Assembly: GCA_020247545.1 (NCBI GenBank)
Contig: JADCIX010000016.1
Span: 1 to 64,000 of the forward strand
Length of the DNA: 64,000 bases
DNA from: Rhodocyclaceae bacterium
GTDB lineage: Bacteria > Pseudomonadota > Gammaproteobacteria > Burkholderiales > Usitatibacteraceae
Reading direction: 5' to 3'
A program made the translations under genes and the position numbers. Positions 8,531-20,533 of this stretch are shown here, piece after piece (position 1 is the first letter of the stretch; the number at the start of each line of letters is the position of its first letter). The notes below the pieces were generated by a model. That model searched no databases. It worked only from the letters and a program-made list of their open reading frames with translations, and was not told the origin of the DNA.

Positions 8531-10357
8531 CTACAGCGTGTTGTTAAGTGTGGCGTAACGAACGCGCATGGCTGCAGGCAGATTGTGCGCCAATTTGGTC
8601 AGCAGCTCATCGTGCAGCTTGAGTTCTTGCCGCCAATGTGATTGTGTGACTGCGGTGATCGATCGATATTTATGTTCGTCAAATGACAGCCCGCTCCAAT
8701 CAAAATCGCCGTAACGCGGGATCGCGCCAAGCGCCGTTTCGCCGGCTTCCGCAGTTCCTTCCACGCGCCCGATAATCCAAGACAATACCCGCATGTTTTC
8801 ACCGAAGCCCGGCCAGATGAATTTCCCTTCATCACTTTTCCGGAACCAGTTCACACAGTACAGCTTGGGCGTCTGTGAAGTTTTGCTGCCGATATCGATC
8901 CAGTGTGCAAAGTAGTCGGACATGTTGTAGCCACAAAACGCCAGCATGGCGAAAGGATCACGACGCACCATACCAACTTGTCCGACAATCGCTGCCGTGG
9001 TCTCAGAGCCCAACGTCGCGGCCATGTAGACGCCATCGTTCCAATCGTTGGCCTCTGTTACAAGCGGCACCGTCGTCGAGCGACGGCCCCCAAAAATCAT
9101 TGCTGAAATGGGCACGCCGTTCGGGTTGTCCCATTCCGAATCAAGCGAAGGGCACGACGTTGCCGCAACCGTAAAGCGTGCGTTGGCATGCGCTGCTGGG
9201 CGTCCGCAATCCGGTGTCCAAGCGTTGCCCTGCCAATCGGTCAGATGTGCTGGTGGTGTTTTGGACATGCCTTCCCACCACACGTCGCCTTCAGGCGTCA
9301 GCGCAACGTTGGTGAAAATCACGTTCGCTTTCAGCGATTCCATACAATTTGGATTGGTTTCATATGATGTGCCGGGAGCCACACCAAAGAAGCCCGCCTC
9401 CGGGTTGATGGCGTACATCTTGCCATCCGCACCGGGTTTGATCCACGCGATGTCGTCGCCGAGGGTCGTCACTTCCCATCCGGCTGCCTTAAATGGCGCA
9501 GGAGGAATCATCATCGCGAAATTCGTTTTGCCGCATGCGGACGGAAACGCAGCAGTGACGTAGTGTTTCTTGCCAGTCGGCGTCTTTACACCCAAAATCA
9601 ACATGTGCTCGGCGAGCCAGCCCTGTTCTTTGCCCATCACGGACGCGATACGCAGAGCAAAACATTTTTTGCCGAGCAAGGCGTTGCCGCCATAGCCGGA
9701 ACCGTATGACCAGATTTCGCGGGTTTCGGGGAAATGCACAATGTACTTGTGGTGTTTGTTTGAGGGCCATGCCACATCCTTCGCGCCCGATGCCAGCGGC
9801 GCACCAACCGAATGAAGACATGGCACAAATTCACCATCGTCACCGAGCATGTCGAGTACTTTGCTGCCCATACGTGTCATGAGCTTCATGTTGACTGCGA
9901 CGTAGGCTGAGTCTGAAATCTCGATACCAATGTGTGAGATATGTGAGCCAAGTGGCCCCATGCTGAAAGGCACCACGTACATGGTGCGTCCACGCATCGA
10001 GCCGGCAAACAGGCCTTGTAGCGTAGCGCGCATTTCCGCCGGCGGCATCCAGTTGTTGGTTGGCCCCGCGTTGGATTGTTGTTCACAGCAAATGAAGGTT
10101 CGGTCTTCAACCCGGGCAACATCAGTCGGGTCTGATAGCGCCAGGTAAGAGTTGGGACGCAGTGTGTCGTTGAGCTTGCGGAAGGTGCCGGTAGCGACTA
10201 GTTCGGCGCACAGGCGATCGTATTCTTCGTTTGAACCATCACACCAATAAATGCGATCCGGCTTTGTGAGTGCTGCAACCTGTTCCACCCACGCCAATAA
10301 CTTTTGATGTTTGGTCGGCGCGTCATTAATCAATACGGTCTTGGCTTGGGCGTGCAT
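8531..10357 (-). CDS. pckG: Phosphoenolpyruvate carboxykinase (GTP)
   Basis: A 608-residue GTP-type PEPCK, which interconverts oxaloacetate plus GTP with phosphoenolpyruvate, CO2 and GDP. The P-loop with the reactive cysteine is [10 protein letters not shown] at 271-280. The substrate-binding strand has [13 protein letters not shown] (126-138), and the guanine-binding part lies near [11 protein letters not shown]. Length equals the bacterial GTP family. A good ribosome site (GGAG, 8 nt spacing) precedes the ATG. GTP-type PEPCK with the PPi-type phosphofructokinase in this window suggests flexible flux between glycolysis and gluconeogenesis. The gene stands alone; the stop lies 20 nt from the convergent J-like gene. 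Confidence 0.96.
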   Translation of the reverse strand: MHAQAKTVLINDAPTKHQKLLAWVEQVAALTKPDRIYWCDGSNEEYDRLCAELVATGTFRKLNDTLRPNSYLALSDPTDVARVEDRTFICCEQQSNAGPTNNWMPPAEMRATLQGLFAGSMRGRTMYVVPFSMGPLGSHISHIGIEISDSAYVAVNMKLMTRMGSKVLDMLGDDGEFVPCLHSVGAPLASGAKDVAWPSNKHHKYIVHFPETREIWSYGSGYGGNALLGKKCFALRIASVMGKEQGWLAEHMLILGVKTPTGKKHYVTAAFPSACGKTNFAMMIPPAPFKAAGWEVTTLGDDIAWIKPGADGKMYAINPEAGFFGVAPGTSYETNPNCMESLKANVIFTNVALTPEGDVWWEGMSKTPPAHLTDWQGNAWTPDCGRPAAHANARFTVAATSCPSLDSEWDNPNGVPISAMIFGGRRSTTVPLVTEANDWNDGVYMAATLGSETTAAIVGQVGMVRRDPFAMLAFCGYNMSDYFAHWIDIGSKTSQTPKLYCVNWFRKSDEGKFIWPGFGENMRVLSWIIGRVEGTAEAGETALGAIPRYGDFDWSGLSFDEHKYRSITAVTQSHWRQELKLHDELLTKLAHNLPAAMRVRYATLNNTL

Positions 10358-10543
10358 CTACGGCTCTCCGAAGGGCGGTCGACGTCATGGCATCGACACA
10401 TTACCTATTCGGACGAAATTATCTCACAGCGGAAGTTTTGTTGAGCCCTCACCCGCACGCCTGAGTAGCGATACCTGCGACAAAAATTGATAGTTTTGTG
10501 CGAGTTTTATGCGCCAACTGCATGGTCGCAAATCGCTTTTGTT

Positions 10544-11233
10544 TCACAACCCCGCAGGCTGCTGGCCGTAAGTTTTAAATTTTTCAATTACCCTTCCCAT
10601 TTCGTCGTCACTCAATTGGGGCGGCTCACCGAGTTGCAGGGCGTGCCAATACATCTTGGCCAACACCTCGACTTCCACTGCAAGTGCGAGCGCTTTCTTG
10701 AGGGTTGCACCGCACGCAATCGCGCCATGCTGCGCGAGTAAGCACGCTGTCCTTCCTTCGAGTGCCGTTACCGCCGCCGCCGACAATTCCGCAGTGCCGA
10801 AGGTTGCATATGGTGCACAGCGGATATTGCGTCCTCCGGCAATAGCGATCATGTAATGAAACGGCGGAATGTCGCGATGATGGCTTGCCAAGGTGGTGGC
10901 AAAGATCGAGTGTGTATGAACGATGCTGTGAATCTCCGGGCGTGCGGCGTAGATGTCGCGGTGGAATTGCCATTCGGAAGATGGCAAAACTTCGCCTGAA
11001 TACACACCGTCCATGTTGACATATACGATCTGCTCGGCCTGTAGTGTTTCGTAGTCGATACCCGTTGGTGTAATCAGAAACCCCTCGGTATCGCCTTGTA
11101 TGTTGACCGCCCGCGTACTCACGTTGCCCGACTTGCCGTGGTTGATTCCCGCCGCATTCATGCGTACCGCAGTGTTGACCACCTCGCGGCGCAGCGACAA
11201 GTGCGGCACATTGTTCAAATTCAGAAAAGTCAT
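10544..11233 (-). CDS. Class II aldolase, FucA-like; candidate 5-deoxypentulose phosphate aldolase
   Basis: A 229-residue zinc aldolase close to E. coli L-fuculose-1-phosphate aldolase: GNVSTR, FLITPTGIDYETL, LPSSEWQFH with the catalytic Glu, VHTHS with two zinc His, CAPYATFGTAELS, QHG with the third His, and EKFKTYG near the end. No fucose genes are nearby. Instead its ATG overlaps the mtnA stop (11230-11233). MtnA makes 5-methylthioribulose-1-phosphate or 5-deoxyribulose-1-phosphate; class II aldolases that follow MtnA in the DHAP shunt cleave these to DHAP and an aldehyde. I infer that role. MtnB dehydratase of the Met salvage pathway shares the fold but the FucA likeness is stronger. Confidence 0.75.
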   Translation of the reverse strand: MTFLNLNNVPHLSLRREVVNTAVRMNAAGINHGKSGNVSTRAVNIQGDTEGFLITPTGIDYETLQAEQIVYVNMDGVYSGEVLPSSEWQFHRDIYAARPEIHSIVHTHSIFATTLASHHRDIPPFHYMIAIAGGRNIRCAPYATFGTAELSAAAVTALEGRTACLLAQHGAIACGATLKKALALAVEVEVLAKMYWHALQLGEPPQLSDDEMGRVIEKFKTYGQQPAGL

Positions 11234-12315
11234 TTGGAGGTCTCCGTAGCCACACCGCTTGCTAGTTCGTTCGGCGCAAATACGCCGCGTTCGGTAATGA
11301 GGCCCGTCACGAGTCTGGAGGGTGTCACATCGAAGCCCGGATTGTTAATGGCCGCCCCCTCTCGCAGTATCCGTACATCGACGATGTCGCCGTGCCGATC
11401 CCAACCACGTAGCATCCTGACCTCGCTGGTATCACGTTCTTCAATTTCGATTTCTGGTACGCCGTCCTCGATATCCATATCAATGCTGGAAATTGGTGCC
11501 GCAGCATAAAACGGGATGCTGTTGTCGCGTGCGGCGAGCGCCTTCAGATAGGTGCCAATCTTGTTGGCCACGTCACCGCGTCGTGAAACACGATCCACCC
11601 CGACGATCACCATGTCCACTTTTTCATGTTGCATCAAGTGGCCGCCTGCATTGTCCACAATATAGGTGTGGCTGACACCGGCATCAGCCAGTTCCCACTG
11701 GGTGATCAGTCCTTGATTGCGCGGTCGCGTCTCTTCCACCCAGACATGCAGCGGTAACCCTTCCCTGTGCGCCAGATAAATTGGCGCGGTGGCGGTTCCC
11801 CAGTCGGTGCAAGCCATCCGACCAGCGTTGCAGTGAGTCAAAATGTTTACCGCACGCCCGGTTCTCGCGTAAAGATCACGAATAATGGCGAGGCCGTGTT
11901 CGCCGATCTTGCGATTGTTGTTCTCGTCTTCAGCCGCGATTTGATCCGCCGCAGCCCAAGCGACGTCGGCGCGGTCGGCAGGGTCGGTAGTGGTGAGCAG
12001 CCGACTCATTCGATCTAGCGCCCATGCGAGATTCACCGCGGTCGGACGTGTTGCCGCTAATGCCTTGCTGGCTGTCGAGAGTGCGCCGTCGGTTGCGTCG
12101 CGCTGCATAGCGAGTGCGATTCCATAAGCCGCAGTTACGCCGATCAGCGGGGCACCGCGTACCCGCATGGTGCGAATCGCTTCCGCGCAGTCTTCCCATG
12201 TCAGCAGGACGCGCTGCTCAACAATAAACGGTAGCTGTGTCTGGTCAATAATCACCACGCGACACGCGGCATGATCGGCGGAGAGACTACTGATGGGCTT
12301 TTCGGTAAATTTCAT
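11230..12315 (-). CDS. mtnA: S-methyl-5-thioribose-1-phosphate isomerase
   Basis: A 361-residue MtnA-family isomerase converting 5-(methylthio)ribose-1-phosphate, or 5-deoxyribose-1-phosphate, to the ribulose form. Family motifs: RVRGAPLIGVTAAYG (substrate loop), LTHCNAGRMACTDWGTA with the catalytic Cys, and VGVDRVSRRGDVANKIGTY with the catalytic Asp. It is first in a two-gene operon with the FucA-like aldolase. The other methionine-salvage genes (mtnK, mtnP, mtnC, mtnD) are not in the window, which favours the short salvage route ending in DHAP. The upstream region to 12479 is shared with divergent pyrG. Confidence 0.9.
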   Translation of the reverse strand: MKFTEKPISSLSADHAACRVVIIDQTQLPFIVEQRVLLTWEDCAEAIRTMRVRGAPLIGVTAAYGIALAMQRDATDGALSTASKALAATRPTAVNLAWALDRMSRLLTTTDPADRADVAWAAADQIAAEDENNNRKIGEHGLAIIRDLYARTGRAVNILTHCNAGRMACTDWGTATAPIYLAHREGLPLHVWVEETRPRNQGLITQWELADAGVSHTYIVDNAGGHLMQHEKVDMVIVGVDRVSRRGDVANKIGTYLKALAARDNSIPFYAAAPISSIDMDIEDGVPEIEIEERDTSEVRMLRGWDRHGDIVDVRILREGAAINNPGFDVTPSRLVTGLITERGVFAPNELASGVATETSK

Positions 12316-12438
12316 TTTTGAGAAATGGCTGTTTCGTTAGTTTGGCATGTCCGAAATACAAAATTCATGGCACCTGCCGGCGAGAATGCGCCAATGGCCT
12401 GGCGGCTACCAGAGCGTCCAGCTTGTGTCCGACTGCGT

Positions 12439-14168
<1,730 letters not shown>

Positions 14169-14206
14169 GCGGAAATCAGCCTGATTTTTGGGTTCAAAAC
14201 GGCCCT

Positions 14207-14281
14207 GTCCCCGCGCAGGCGGCGACCCAAGTTGGCTGCGCCTCGCTCATCAATAAATTGGGTTCCCGCCGTCGCGGGAAC
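14207..14281. repeat. Pair of inverted REP-like palindromic repeats
   Basis: Two 24-bp related units face each other in the pyrG-kdsA gap. The left unit is at 14207-14230 (GTCCCCGCGCAGG followed by CGGCGACCCAA); the right unit at 14258-14281 is its approximate reverse complement and holds the palindrome TTCCCGCcgtcGCGGGAA. They resemble dispersed proteobacterial hairpin repeats of the CCCGCG type. A read-through transcript could fold into a long stem between pyrG and kdsA, which might attenuate or protect the mRNA. Confidence 0.55.
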
Positions 14282-14319
14282 GGGGTGCCGGTGCGGATTG
14301 CGCCGTCATTGGAGATGTA

Positions 14320-15162
14320 ATGAAACTTTGTGGATTTGAAGTTGGGCTCGACAAGCCGTTCTTCTTAATTGCCGGGCCATGCGTCGTAGAAAGCGAGCAA
14401 TTGCAAGTCGATGTTGCTGGCCAACTCAAGGAGATGACAGCCGCGCTGAACATTCCATTTATCTTCAAGTCGAGTTACGACAAAGCGAATCGCTCATCCG
14501 GCAAATCGTTTCGCGGCCCCGGCATGGATGAGGGTTTGCGCGTGTTGGCTGAAGTCAAGAAACAACTCAGTGTGCCGGTGCTGACAGACGTCCACACCGA
14601 AGCGGAGATTCCGACGGTGGCGGGCGTGGTTGATGTGCTGCAAACACCGGCATTCCTCTGCCGTCAAACCGATTTCATTCATGCCGTCGCGCGTGCTGGC
14701 AAGCCGGTGAATATCAAGAAGGGCCAGTTCTTGGCACCCGCCGACATGAAAAATGTCGTTGACAAGGCGCGTGATGCGAGTGGCACCGACAACATCATGG
14801 TGTGCGAGCGCGGTGCGTCGTTCGGCTACAACAATCTTGTATCGGACATGCGCTCACTCGCTATCATGCGTAACACCGGTTGTCCGGTGGTGTTTGATGC
14901 CACGCACTCGGTACAGCTTCCTGGTGGGCAAGGATCCACGTCTGGCGGGCAGCGCGAGTTTGTTCCCGTGCTCGCGCGGGCGGCGATTGCGGCAGGTATT
15001 TCCGGCGTGTTCATGGAAACGCATCCTGATCCATCAAAGGCGTTATCAGACGGGCCAAACGCGTGGCCGTTGCCGATGATGAAAGAACTGCTTTACGTAT
15101 TGAAAGAAATTGATGCGCTGGTGAAGCAGCGTGGTTTTGCTGAATCCGCTTTGATGAAGTAA
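14320..15162 (+). CDS. kdsA: 3-deoxy-8-phosphooctulonate (KDO8P) synthase
   Basis: A 280-residue aldolase condensing PEP with arabinose-5-phosphate to KDO-8-phosphate, the precursor of the Kdo of lipopolysaccharide. Motifs: IAGPCVVES near the N-terminus, [19 protein letters not shown], and [11 protein letters not shown]. The Cys21 of GPCVVES is the mark of the metal-dependent class; the metal-independent enzymes of E. coli and Neisseria have Asn there. It lies between pyrG and eno, with 19 nt to eno. kdsB, which uses the product, is in this window at 57048. Confidence 0.95.
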   Translation: MKLCGFEVGLDKPFFLIAGPCVVESEQLQVDVAGQLKEMTAALNIPFIFKSSYDKANRSSGKSFRGPGMDEGLRVLAEVKKQLSVPVLTDVHTEAEIPTVAGVVDVLQTPAFLCRQTDFIHAVARAGKPVNIKKGQFLAPADMKNVVDKARDASGTDNIMVCERGASFGYNNLVSDMRSLAIMRNTGCPVVFDATHSVQLPGGQGSTSGGQREFVPVLARAAIAAGISGVFMETHPDPSKALSDGPNAWPLPMMKELLYVLKEIDALVKQRGFAESALMK

Positions 15163-15178
15163 CTCTATAAAAATTTAG

Positions 15179-16465
<1,287 letters not shown>

Positions 16466-16494
16466 AGGCATTTGATCCGCGAGACCATCGACCC

Positions 16495-16782
16495 GTGAGA
16501 TTTCTCCCCCACACATTGATCGCGCTGATCATTGCGATCCAGTACCCGCTCTGGATCGGCAAGGGGAGTTGGCTGCGCGTGTGGGATGTGAATCAACAAC
16601 TCACGGAACAGAAAAACAAGAATACCAAGCTCGCCCAGCGCAACGCGGGGCTCGATGCTGACGTTCGTGATTTGAAAGAAGGTTTGGTGGCGGTCGAGGA
16701 ACGTGCGCGTGTGGAACTCGGTATGATCAAGCCGAACGAGACTTACTATCAGGTGCTTGAAAAGCAGAAGTCAAAACTCTAA
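16495..16782 (+). CDS. ftsB: Cell division protein FtsB
   Basis: A 95-residue bitopic membrane protein of the FtsB/DivIC family, part of the FtsQLB complex at the division septum. One N-terminal membrane helix (about residues 5-21) is followed by a coiled coil (QQLTEQKNKNTKLAQRNAGL) and the conserved end with VEERARVELGMIKPNETYYQV. The start is a GTG at 16495. Location straight after eno, as in many proteobacteria, supports the call. Confidence 0.92.
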   Translation: MRFLPHTLIALIIAIQYPLWIGKGSWLRVWDVNQQLTEQKNKNTKLAQRNAGLDADVRDLKEGLVAVEERARVELGMIKPNETYYQVLEKQKSKL

Positions 16783-16930
16783 GCGGGACGGTTGTTTTCA
16801 AATATGATTGGCTGGAAATGCAGGTGAACAAAGAGGGGCTGCGCAAGTGTCTGGTAATTCGTACGTTGCCCCGCAGTTGTGGAGAGTCAATTGATTGCCG
16901 AGACTGAGGCCAACCCAAAGGAAAACTGAC

Positions 16931-17311
16931 ATGCGCCACCTTGTTTCCGCGATGCTTGTTGTTGTCGCCATCATTCATCTGGTGCCTCTCTCGGGTCTTC
17001 TTGGAACCGAGCGACTGGCGGTGCTGTATGGCATTCAGATCGAGGAACCAAACCTGGCGATTCTCATGCGCCATCGTGCGGTGCTTTTCGGCTTGCTTGG
17101 AGTGTTTCTGCTGTACGCCGCCTTTCGCCCAACGTTCCAGCCCGCCGCATTTGTTGCTGGCTTCGTAAGTGTGTTGTCGTTTCTATATCTGGCGTGGTCG
17201 GTGGGTGGGTATAACGCGCAGATAGGTCGCGTTTTCACGGCTGATATCGTCGCGCTTGTTTGTCTCGTCGTTGGGGCGATCGGGTATGCGTACTTGACAA
17301 GAGGCGACTAA
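16931..17311 (+). CDS. Small four-helix membrane protein of unknown function
   Basis: A 126-residue protein with about four membrane helices (roughly residues 3-20, 40-60, 65-86, 100-121) and a conserved-looking loop LYGIQIEEPNLAILMRHRAVLFG between the first two. I have seen relatives in proteobacterial genomes carrying unreliable database names; no function is established. The ATG at 16931 is preceded by AAAGGA at good spacing; an extension to 16895 is possible but has no site. The 148-nt gap after ftsB shows nothing else. Confidence 0.6.
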   Translation: MRHLVSAMLVVVAIIHLVPLSGLLGTERLAVLYGIQIEEPNLAILMRHRAVLFGLLGVFLLYAAFRPTFQPAAFVAGFVSVLSFLYLAWSVGGYNAQIGRVFTADIVALVCLVVGAIGYAYLTRGD

Positions 17312-17412
17312 TATTCCGTACGTCCGTCAACCCGCGTTAGCGGGCCGCCATCTTTGTTCCGCGTCGACATTGCTTTGGTTGAAAAATCGGTCAGGCTTTG
17401 ATTTTGTGATGT

Positions 17413-17793
17413 TTGTATTCCCAGAGTGACTTCAAGCTGAAACTCCCCGCCATCAAAAAGTTCTGCGCTTCAATGCCCGACGCCACAGCCGATGTGAAGT
17501 GGGGCATCGATCACGTTTACTCGATCGGCGGGAAGATGTTTGCGGTCGCGTGTAAGACCGAAAAGGGCGAGACGCATGTCTCGTTCAAAGTTGACGATGA
17601 TCGGTTTCTGGAATACACGGATCGTCCCGGCTTCATCCCTGCGCCATACTTCGCCCGTGCGAAGTGGGTGCAGCTCAAGGATCTTTCAGCCGTTTCGGAT
17701 GCGGAAGTCAAGGCGATGATCAAGCGCGCGTATCAACTCGTTGCCGCGAAGCTGACCAAGAAGCAGCAGCGTGAGTTTGGTTTGATCGACTAA
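17413..17793 (+). CDS. MmcQ/YjbR-family protein
   Basis: A 126-residue protein of the MmcQ/YjbR fold, with the family features DVKWGIDHVYSIGGKMFAV, VSFKVDDDRF and PGFIPAPYFARAKWVQL. Proteins of this family have a CyaY-like DNA-binding-type fold, but their role is not established. The start is uncertain: TTG at 17413 gives the usual length, and no clear ribosome site precedes it. It stands alone between the small membrane protein gene and the convergent octaheme cytochrome gene. Confidence 0.72.
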   Translation: MYSQSDFKLKLPAIKKFCASMPDATADVKWGIDHVYSIGGKMFAVACKTEKGETHVSFKVDDDRFLEYTDRPGFIPAPYFARAKWVQLKDLSAVSDAEVKAMIKRAYQLVAAKLTKKQQREFGLID

Positions 17794-17896
17794 CTGGCGC
17801 TGCTTCCTTGCGCTCGAACCGTTTAATGCGCTCGATGTGATAAGAGCATTCACGACCAGTGAAACGTCAGCTTATGGCTAAGCAGCGTCGCGGATC

Positions 17897-18673
17897 TTAA
17901 TCGCGCCTTTCGCGCTTGCGATCCCCTTCACTTCGACCACCCTCACCACGCTCGGGTTCACCATCCGCACTGCGGTGGCACTTGACGCAGTTTTCGAAGT
18001 TTTGAATTCCTTCTTTGCGGTGTTTACGCAGCACGTTAGCCGGCGTATGTTCATGGCAGCCGTAACACGTGTACTTGCGGAAGTCTCCGGTGCTGTGACA
18101 GGTTGCACATGAAGCGTTGTGATCCTTGTCGAGTACAAAAAAATTATCGTGTTCAAAACTGGCGGGCTTCCATGCGGTGGATGAATGGCACTGGGCGCAC
18201 TCGCCTTTGATCTGGCTGTGCAGGGTGTCGGTCGGTGCCCGATGACACGATTCACACCGGTCGCGTGTCTCGGCGCGCAGCAATTGGTGGGAGAACGGCT
18301 TGCGGCTATGCTGCGTGAGCTTCGGCCCGGCGTGGTCGCTATGGCACGCCATGCAGTTTTGTTCAGTAAGCTCTTGGTGAAACGCGGTTTTCTGCGGTGC
18401 GGTCATCGGCGTTTTGCCGGCGACCGAAGGTGCGGCGATCAACACGCCCTTAGTCGTTCGTACACCAATGCCCGCCGGGGCGTGGCAGGTGGTGCAACGC
18501 TCGGCAGATGCACCCCGCAGCGGCGCATGACAAGCGAAGCAGTCGGTCGCCAGTTCGGCGTGTGCCTTGATGAGCGGGCCGGGACTGATCATTAAGTTCG
18601 GATAAACAAATATCAGTGCTACCAGCGCAACTAGATTGGCACTGATGATGATCCAAAGCCAACGCCCTTTCAT
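17897..18673 (-). CDS. Membrane-anchored octaheme cytochrome c
   Basis: A 258-residue protein with an uncleaved N-terminal membrane anchor (about residues 5-24) and eight CxxCH heme-binding motifs, with first Cys at 45, 60, 107, 140, 159, 189, 203 and 229. It should therefore be a periplasmic octaheme cytochrome of the cytochrome c3/c7-like superfamily. The C-terminal 20 residues are a charged tail with repeated Glu, Gly and Arg. The ATG at 18673 overlaps the stop of the upstream b-type membrane protein gene, so the two are coupled. I infer that it receives or donates electrons for the membrane protein. Donor, acceptor and direction are not shown by sequence. An extension to 18763 is not conserved in style. 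Confidence 0.82.
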   Translation of the reverse strand: MKGRWLWIIISANLVALVALIFVYPNLMISPGPLIKAHAELATDCFACHAPLRGASAERCTTCHAPAGIGVRTTKGVLIAAPSVAGKTPMTAPQKTAFHQELTEQNCMACHSDHAGPKLTQHSRKPFSHQLLRAETRDRCESCHRAPTDTLHSQIKGECAQCHSSTAWKPASFEHDNFFVLDKDHNASCATCHSTGDFRKYTCYGCHEHTPANVLRKHRKEGIQNFENCVKCHRSADGEPERGEGGRSEGDRKRERRD

Positions 18674-19257
18674 TTCCAACTCCAGAAAAGCAGACTGGCG
18701 ATGATGTGTGCGAGCGCAAGCACCGCAAACGCCAACGTGATTGGGAAATGTACTGAGCGCCACTGTTTGAAGGCGTCAAAGGTCAGGCTATCCCAATAGG
18801 TACGCTCGGCGAGTTGCGCGGGAGTCAGGCCTTCGTCGCGCATGCGCTGTCGGGCTTCATCGAGACGGCGGCGTGACCGTGCCAGCAGGAACTTGCCGGT
18901 CAGTCCGCTCGCGACATTGATCAGCATCGCCCAAACCGCCAGCCAGCCCAGAATGGCGTTGAAGTGAATGCCCGCGTGCACCAGCACCAGTAGCGAGCCG
19001 GCCCATGCCATGTATTCGTGAAAGCGCAGCAGCGTGGCGGGTTGGCCTGACTGAATGAGTTTGCGTTTGCGCAGCGAATATCCCAGTGAAGTCAGGATCA
19101 ACAGCGTGCCGGGAATGCCCAACCAGCGACCGACCCACACAATGTCCATGAGGTGTAGCGCGGCATCACACAACAGGGCGGCGCAACCCAGCAAGGCCAA
19201 CGATAGAAAAAACGGCACTACCTCGTGGCTGAAGAGTCGGGCCTTCGGCGCGTTCAT
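18670..19257 (-). CDS. Ferric-reductase-like b-type membrane protein
   Basis: A 195-residue protein with about five membrane helices (roughly 12-31, 47-63, 84-99, 101-120, 172-192). His80/His94 and His170/His184 are each 14 residues apart, the spacing used for b-heme ligation in ferric reductase/NOX-type membrane domains; His98 is a further candidate. It likely carries one or two b hemes and moves electrons across the inner membrane. It is coupled to the octaheme gene by an ATGA overlap and lies 25 nt after the flavoprotein gene. I chose ATG 19257; the upstream 115 codons in the same frame are the shadow of the flavoprotein gene. Confidence 0.72.
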   Translation of the reverse strand: MNAPKARLFSHEVVPFFLSLALLGCAALLCDAALHLMDIVWVGRWLGIPGTLLILTSLGYSLRKRKLIQSGQPATLLRFHEYMAWAGSLLVLVHAGIHFNAILGWLAVWAMLINVASGLTGKFLLARSRRRLDEARQRMRDEGLTPAQLAERTYWDSLTFDAFKQWRSVHFPITLAFAVLALAHIIASLLFWSWK

Positions 19258-19282
19258 ATCGGGAAGCTCATTTCGGGTTCGC

Positions 19283-20533
19283 TCATTGTTCAAGTACCAG
19301 CGTTGTCTGCGGTTTGCCGACACAAAGCAGGCAGTGGCCGTCGGCGATGTCGTAGTCAGGCTTTTCGGCGTAGGTAACGGTACCGGAGATGAGTTTTGTC
19401 TCGCAGCTGCCGCAGCTTCCCGAGCGACAACCCGACTCCACCGACACGCCCTGGCGCTCCGCAAAATCGAGGAGGTTGCTGTCCTGCCCATCCCAAACGA
19501 GGGTGCGGCCCGAACGATTGAATCTGATGTCGAGTGCAACTGCGGACGAACCGACAGGTTCGTTGGTCGCAGACACAAGCGACCGGACCGATGCCGGGCC
19601 AAATGCCTCGAAGTGGATATCCGCTTCTTGCACGCCCCAGTCGCGCAGCGCGGGTACCAGACTTTGCATCATGGGTGGTGGCCCGCAAACATAAAACTGG
19701 TGCCGGCCGTGTGGCAGGTTACCGCGCAACAGCGCCAGATCGATGTAGCCGCTGTGTTGGTAGTCGCGACCTTTGATGTCGGTGCTGCCAGGGTCGCAAT
19801 AAACCATGTTCAATTTCAGCGCGGAATGTGATTGCGCCAGCTGTTCCAGTGTTTCTTTAAATGCGTGATCAGCGCTGTTACGCACGCCATAGTACAAATG
19901 TACTAACCGATCCGGTTGATGGCTCACACACCAGCGCAACATGCTCATCATCGGTGTGATGCCAATGCCGCCGGCGATGAGAACAGCCGGAACGGTTGCA
20001 TCGGGATCGATGTAGAACTGGCCTGAAGGCGCTTTGGCCAACAGGACATCACCTTCCTGCACTTGGTCATGGAAAAAAGTCGACGCCTCGCCGGGTGGCA
20101 GCCCTGGTCGGGAAAGCGGTGGAGGCATGCGTTTGATGGTGATGCGATAACGAGTCGGGTCAGGTGCATCCGATAACGAGTAGCAGCGCACAACGCTGCG
20201 TACTGTTCCGGCACCGTTGTTCGCGTGTGTTCCCAATGGCAAGGAAAACGTGAGGTACTGGCCCGGTTTAAACGTTGGTAACGGCGCGTTATCAACTGGC
20301 TGTAGATAGAACGAACACTGACTTTTTGCGGCGTCCTCGAACTCTCGGCGCGTCACACGGAACTCGCGCCAACCGGGCCAAGCCCCTGTGGCTTTTGTCT
20401 CGGTAACCGGCGCGTCTGCAGCCAGACCGGCCGGTGCAGCGCCACGCCTGCGCCAGAGGACCACACCCAAGCCCGCCGCGCACTGAATCAACAGCGCGGT
20501 GCAGATGTAACCAAGAAGGTGTAAGGCGGTCAT
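19283..20533 (-). CDS. NAD(P)H-dependent flavin/2Fe-2S reductase with membrane anchor
   Basis: A 416-residue ferredoxin-NADP-reductase-type protein. In order: an N-terminal membrane helix (about 8-27), a flavin domain with RCYSLSD at 116-122, a nucleotide domain with GGIGITPMMS at 188-197 and CGPPPMM at 283-289, and a C-terminal plant-type 2Fe-2S domain with Cys369, Cys374, Cys377 and a CLLC at 401-404. This layout resembles Hcr and reductases of Rieske oxygenases. It is first of three genes with the b-type protein and the octaheme cytochrome, so I infer it feeds them with electrons from NAD(P)H. The physiological substrate is unknown. Confidence 0.82.
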   Translation of the reverse strand: MTALHLLGYICTALLIQCAAGLGVVLWRRRGAAPAGLAADAPVTETKATGAWPGWREFRVTRREFEDAAKSQCSFYLQPVDNAPLPTFKPGQYLTFSLPLGTHANNGAGTVRSVVRCYSLSDAPDPTRYRITIKRMPPPLSRPGLPPGEASTFFHDQVQEGDVLLAKAPSGQFYIDPDATVPAVLIAGGIGITPMMSMLRWCVSHQPDRLVHLYYGVRNSADHAFKETLEQLAQSHSALKLNMVYCDPGSTDIKGRDYQHSGYIDLALLRGNLPHGRHQFYVCGPPPMMQSLVPALRDWGVQEADIHFEAFGPASVRSLVSATNEPVGSSAVALDIRFNRSGRTLVWDGQDSNLLDFAERQGVSVESGCRSGSCGSCETKLISGTVTYAEKPDYDIADGHCLLCVGKPQTTLVLEQ

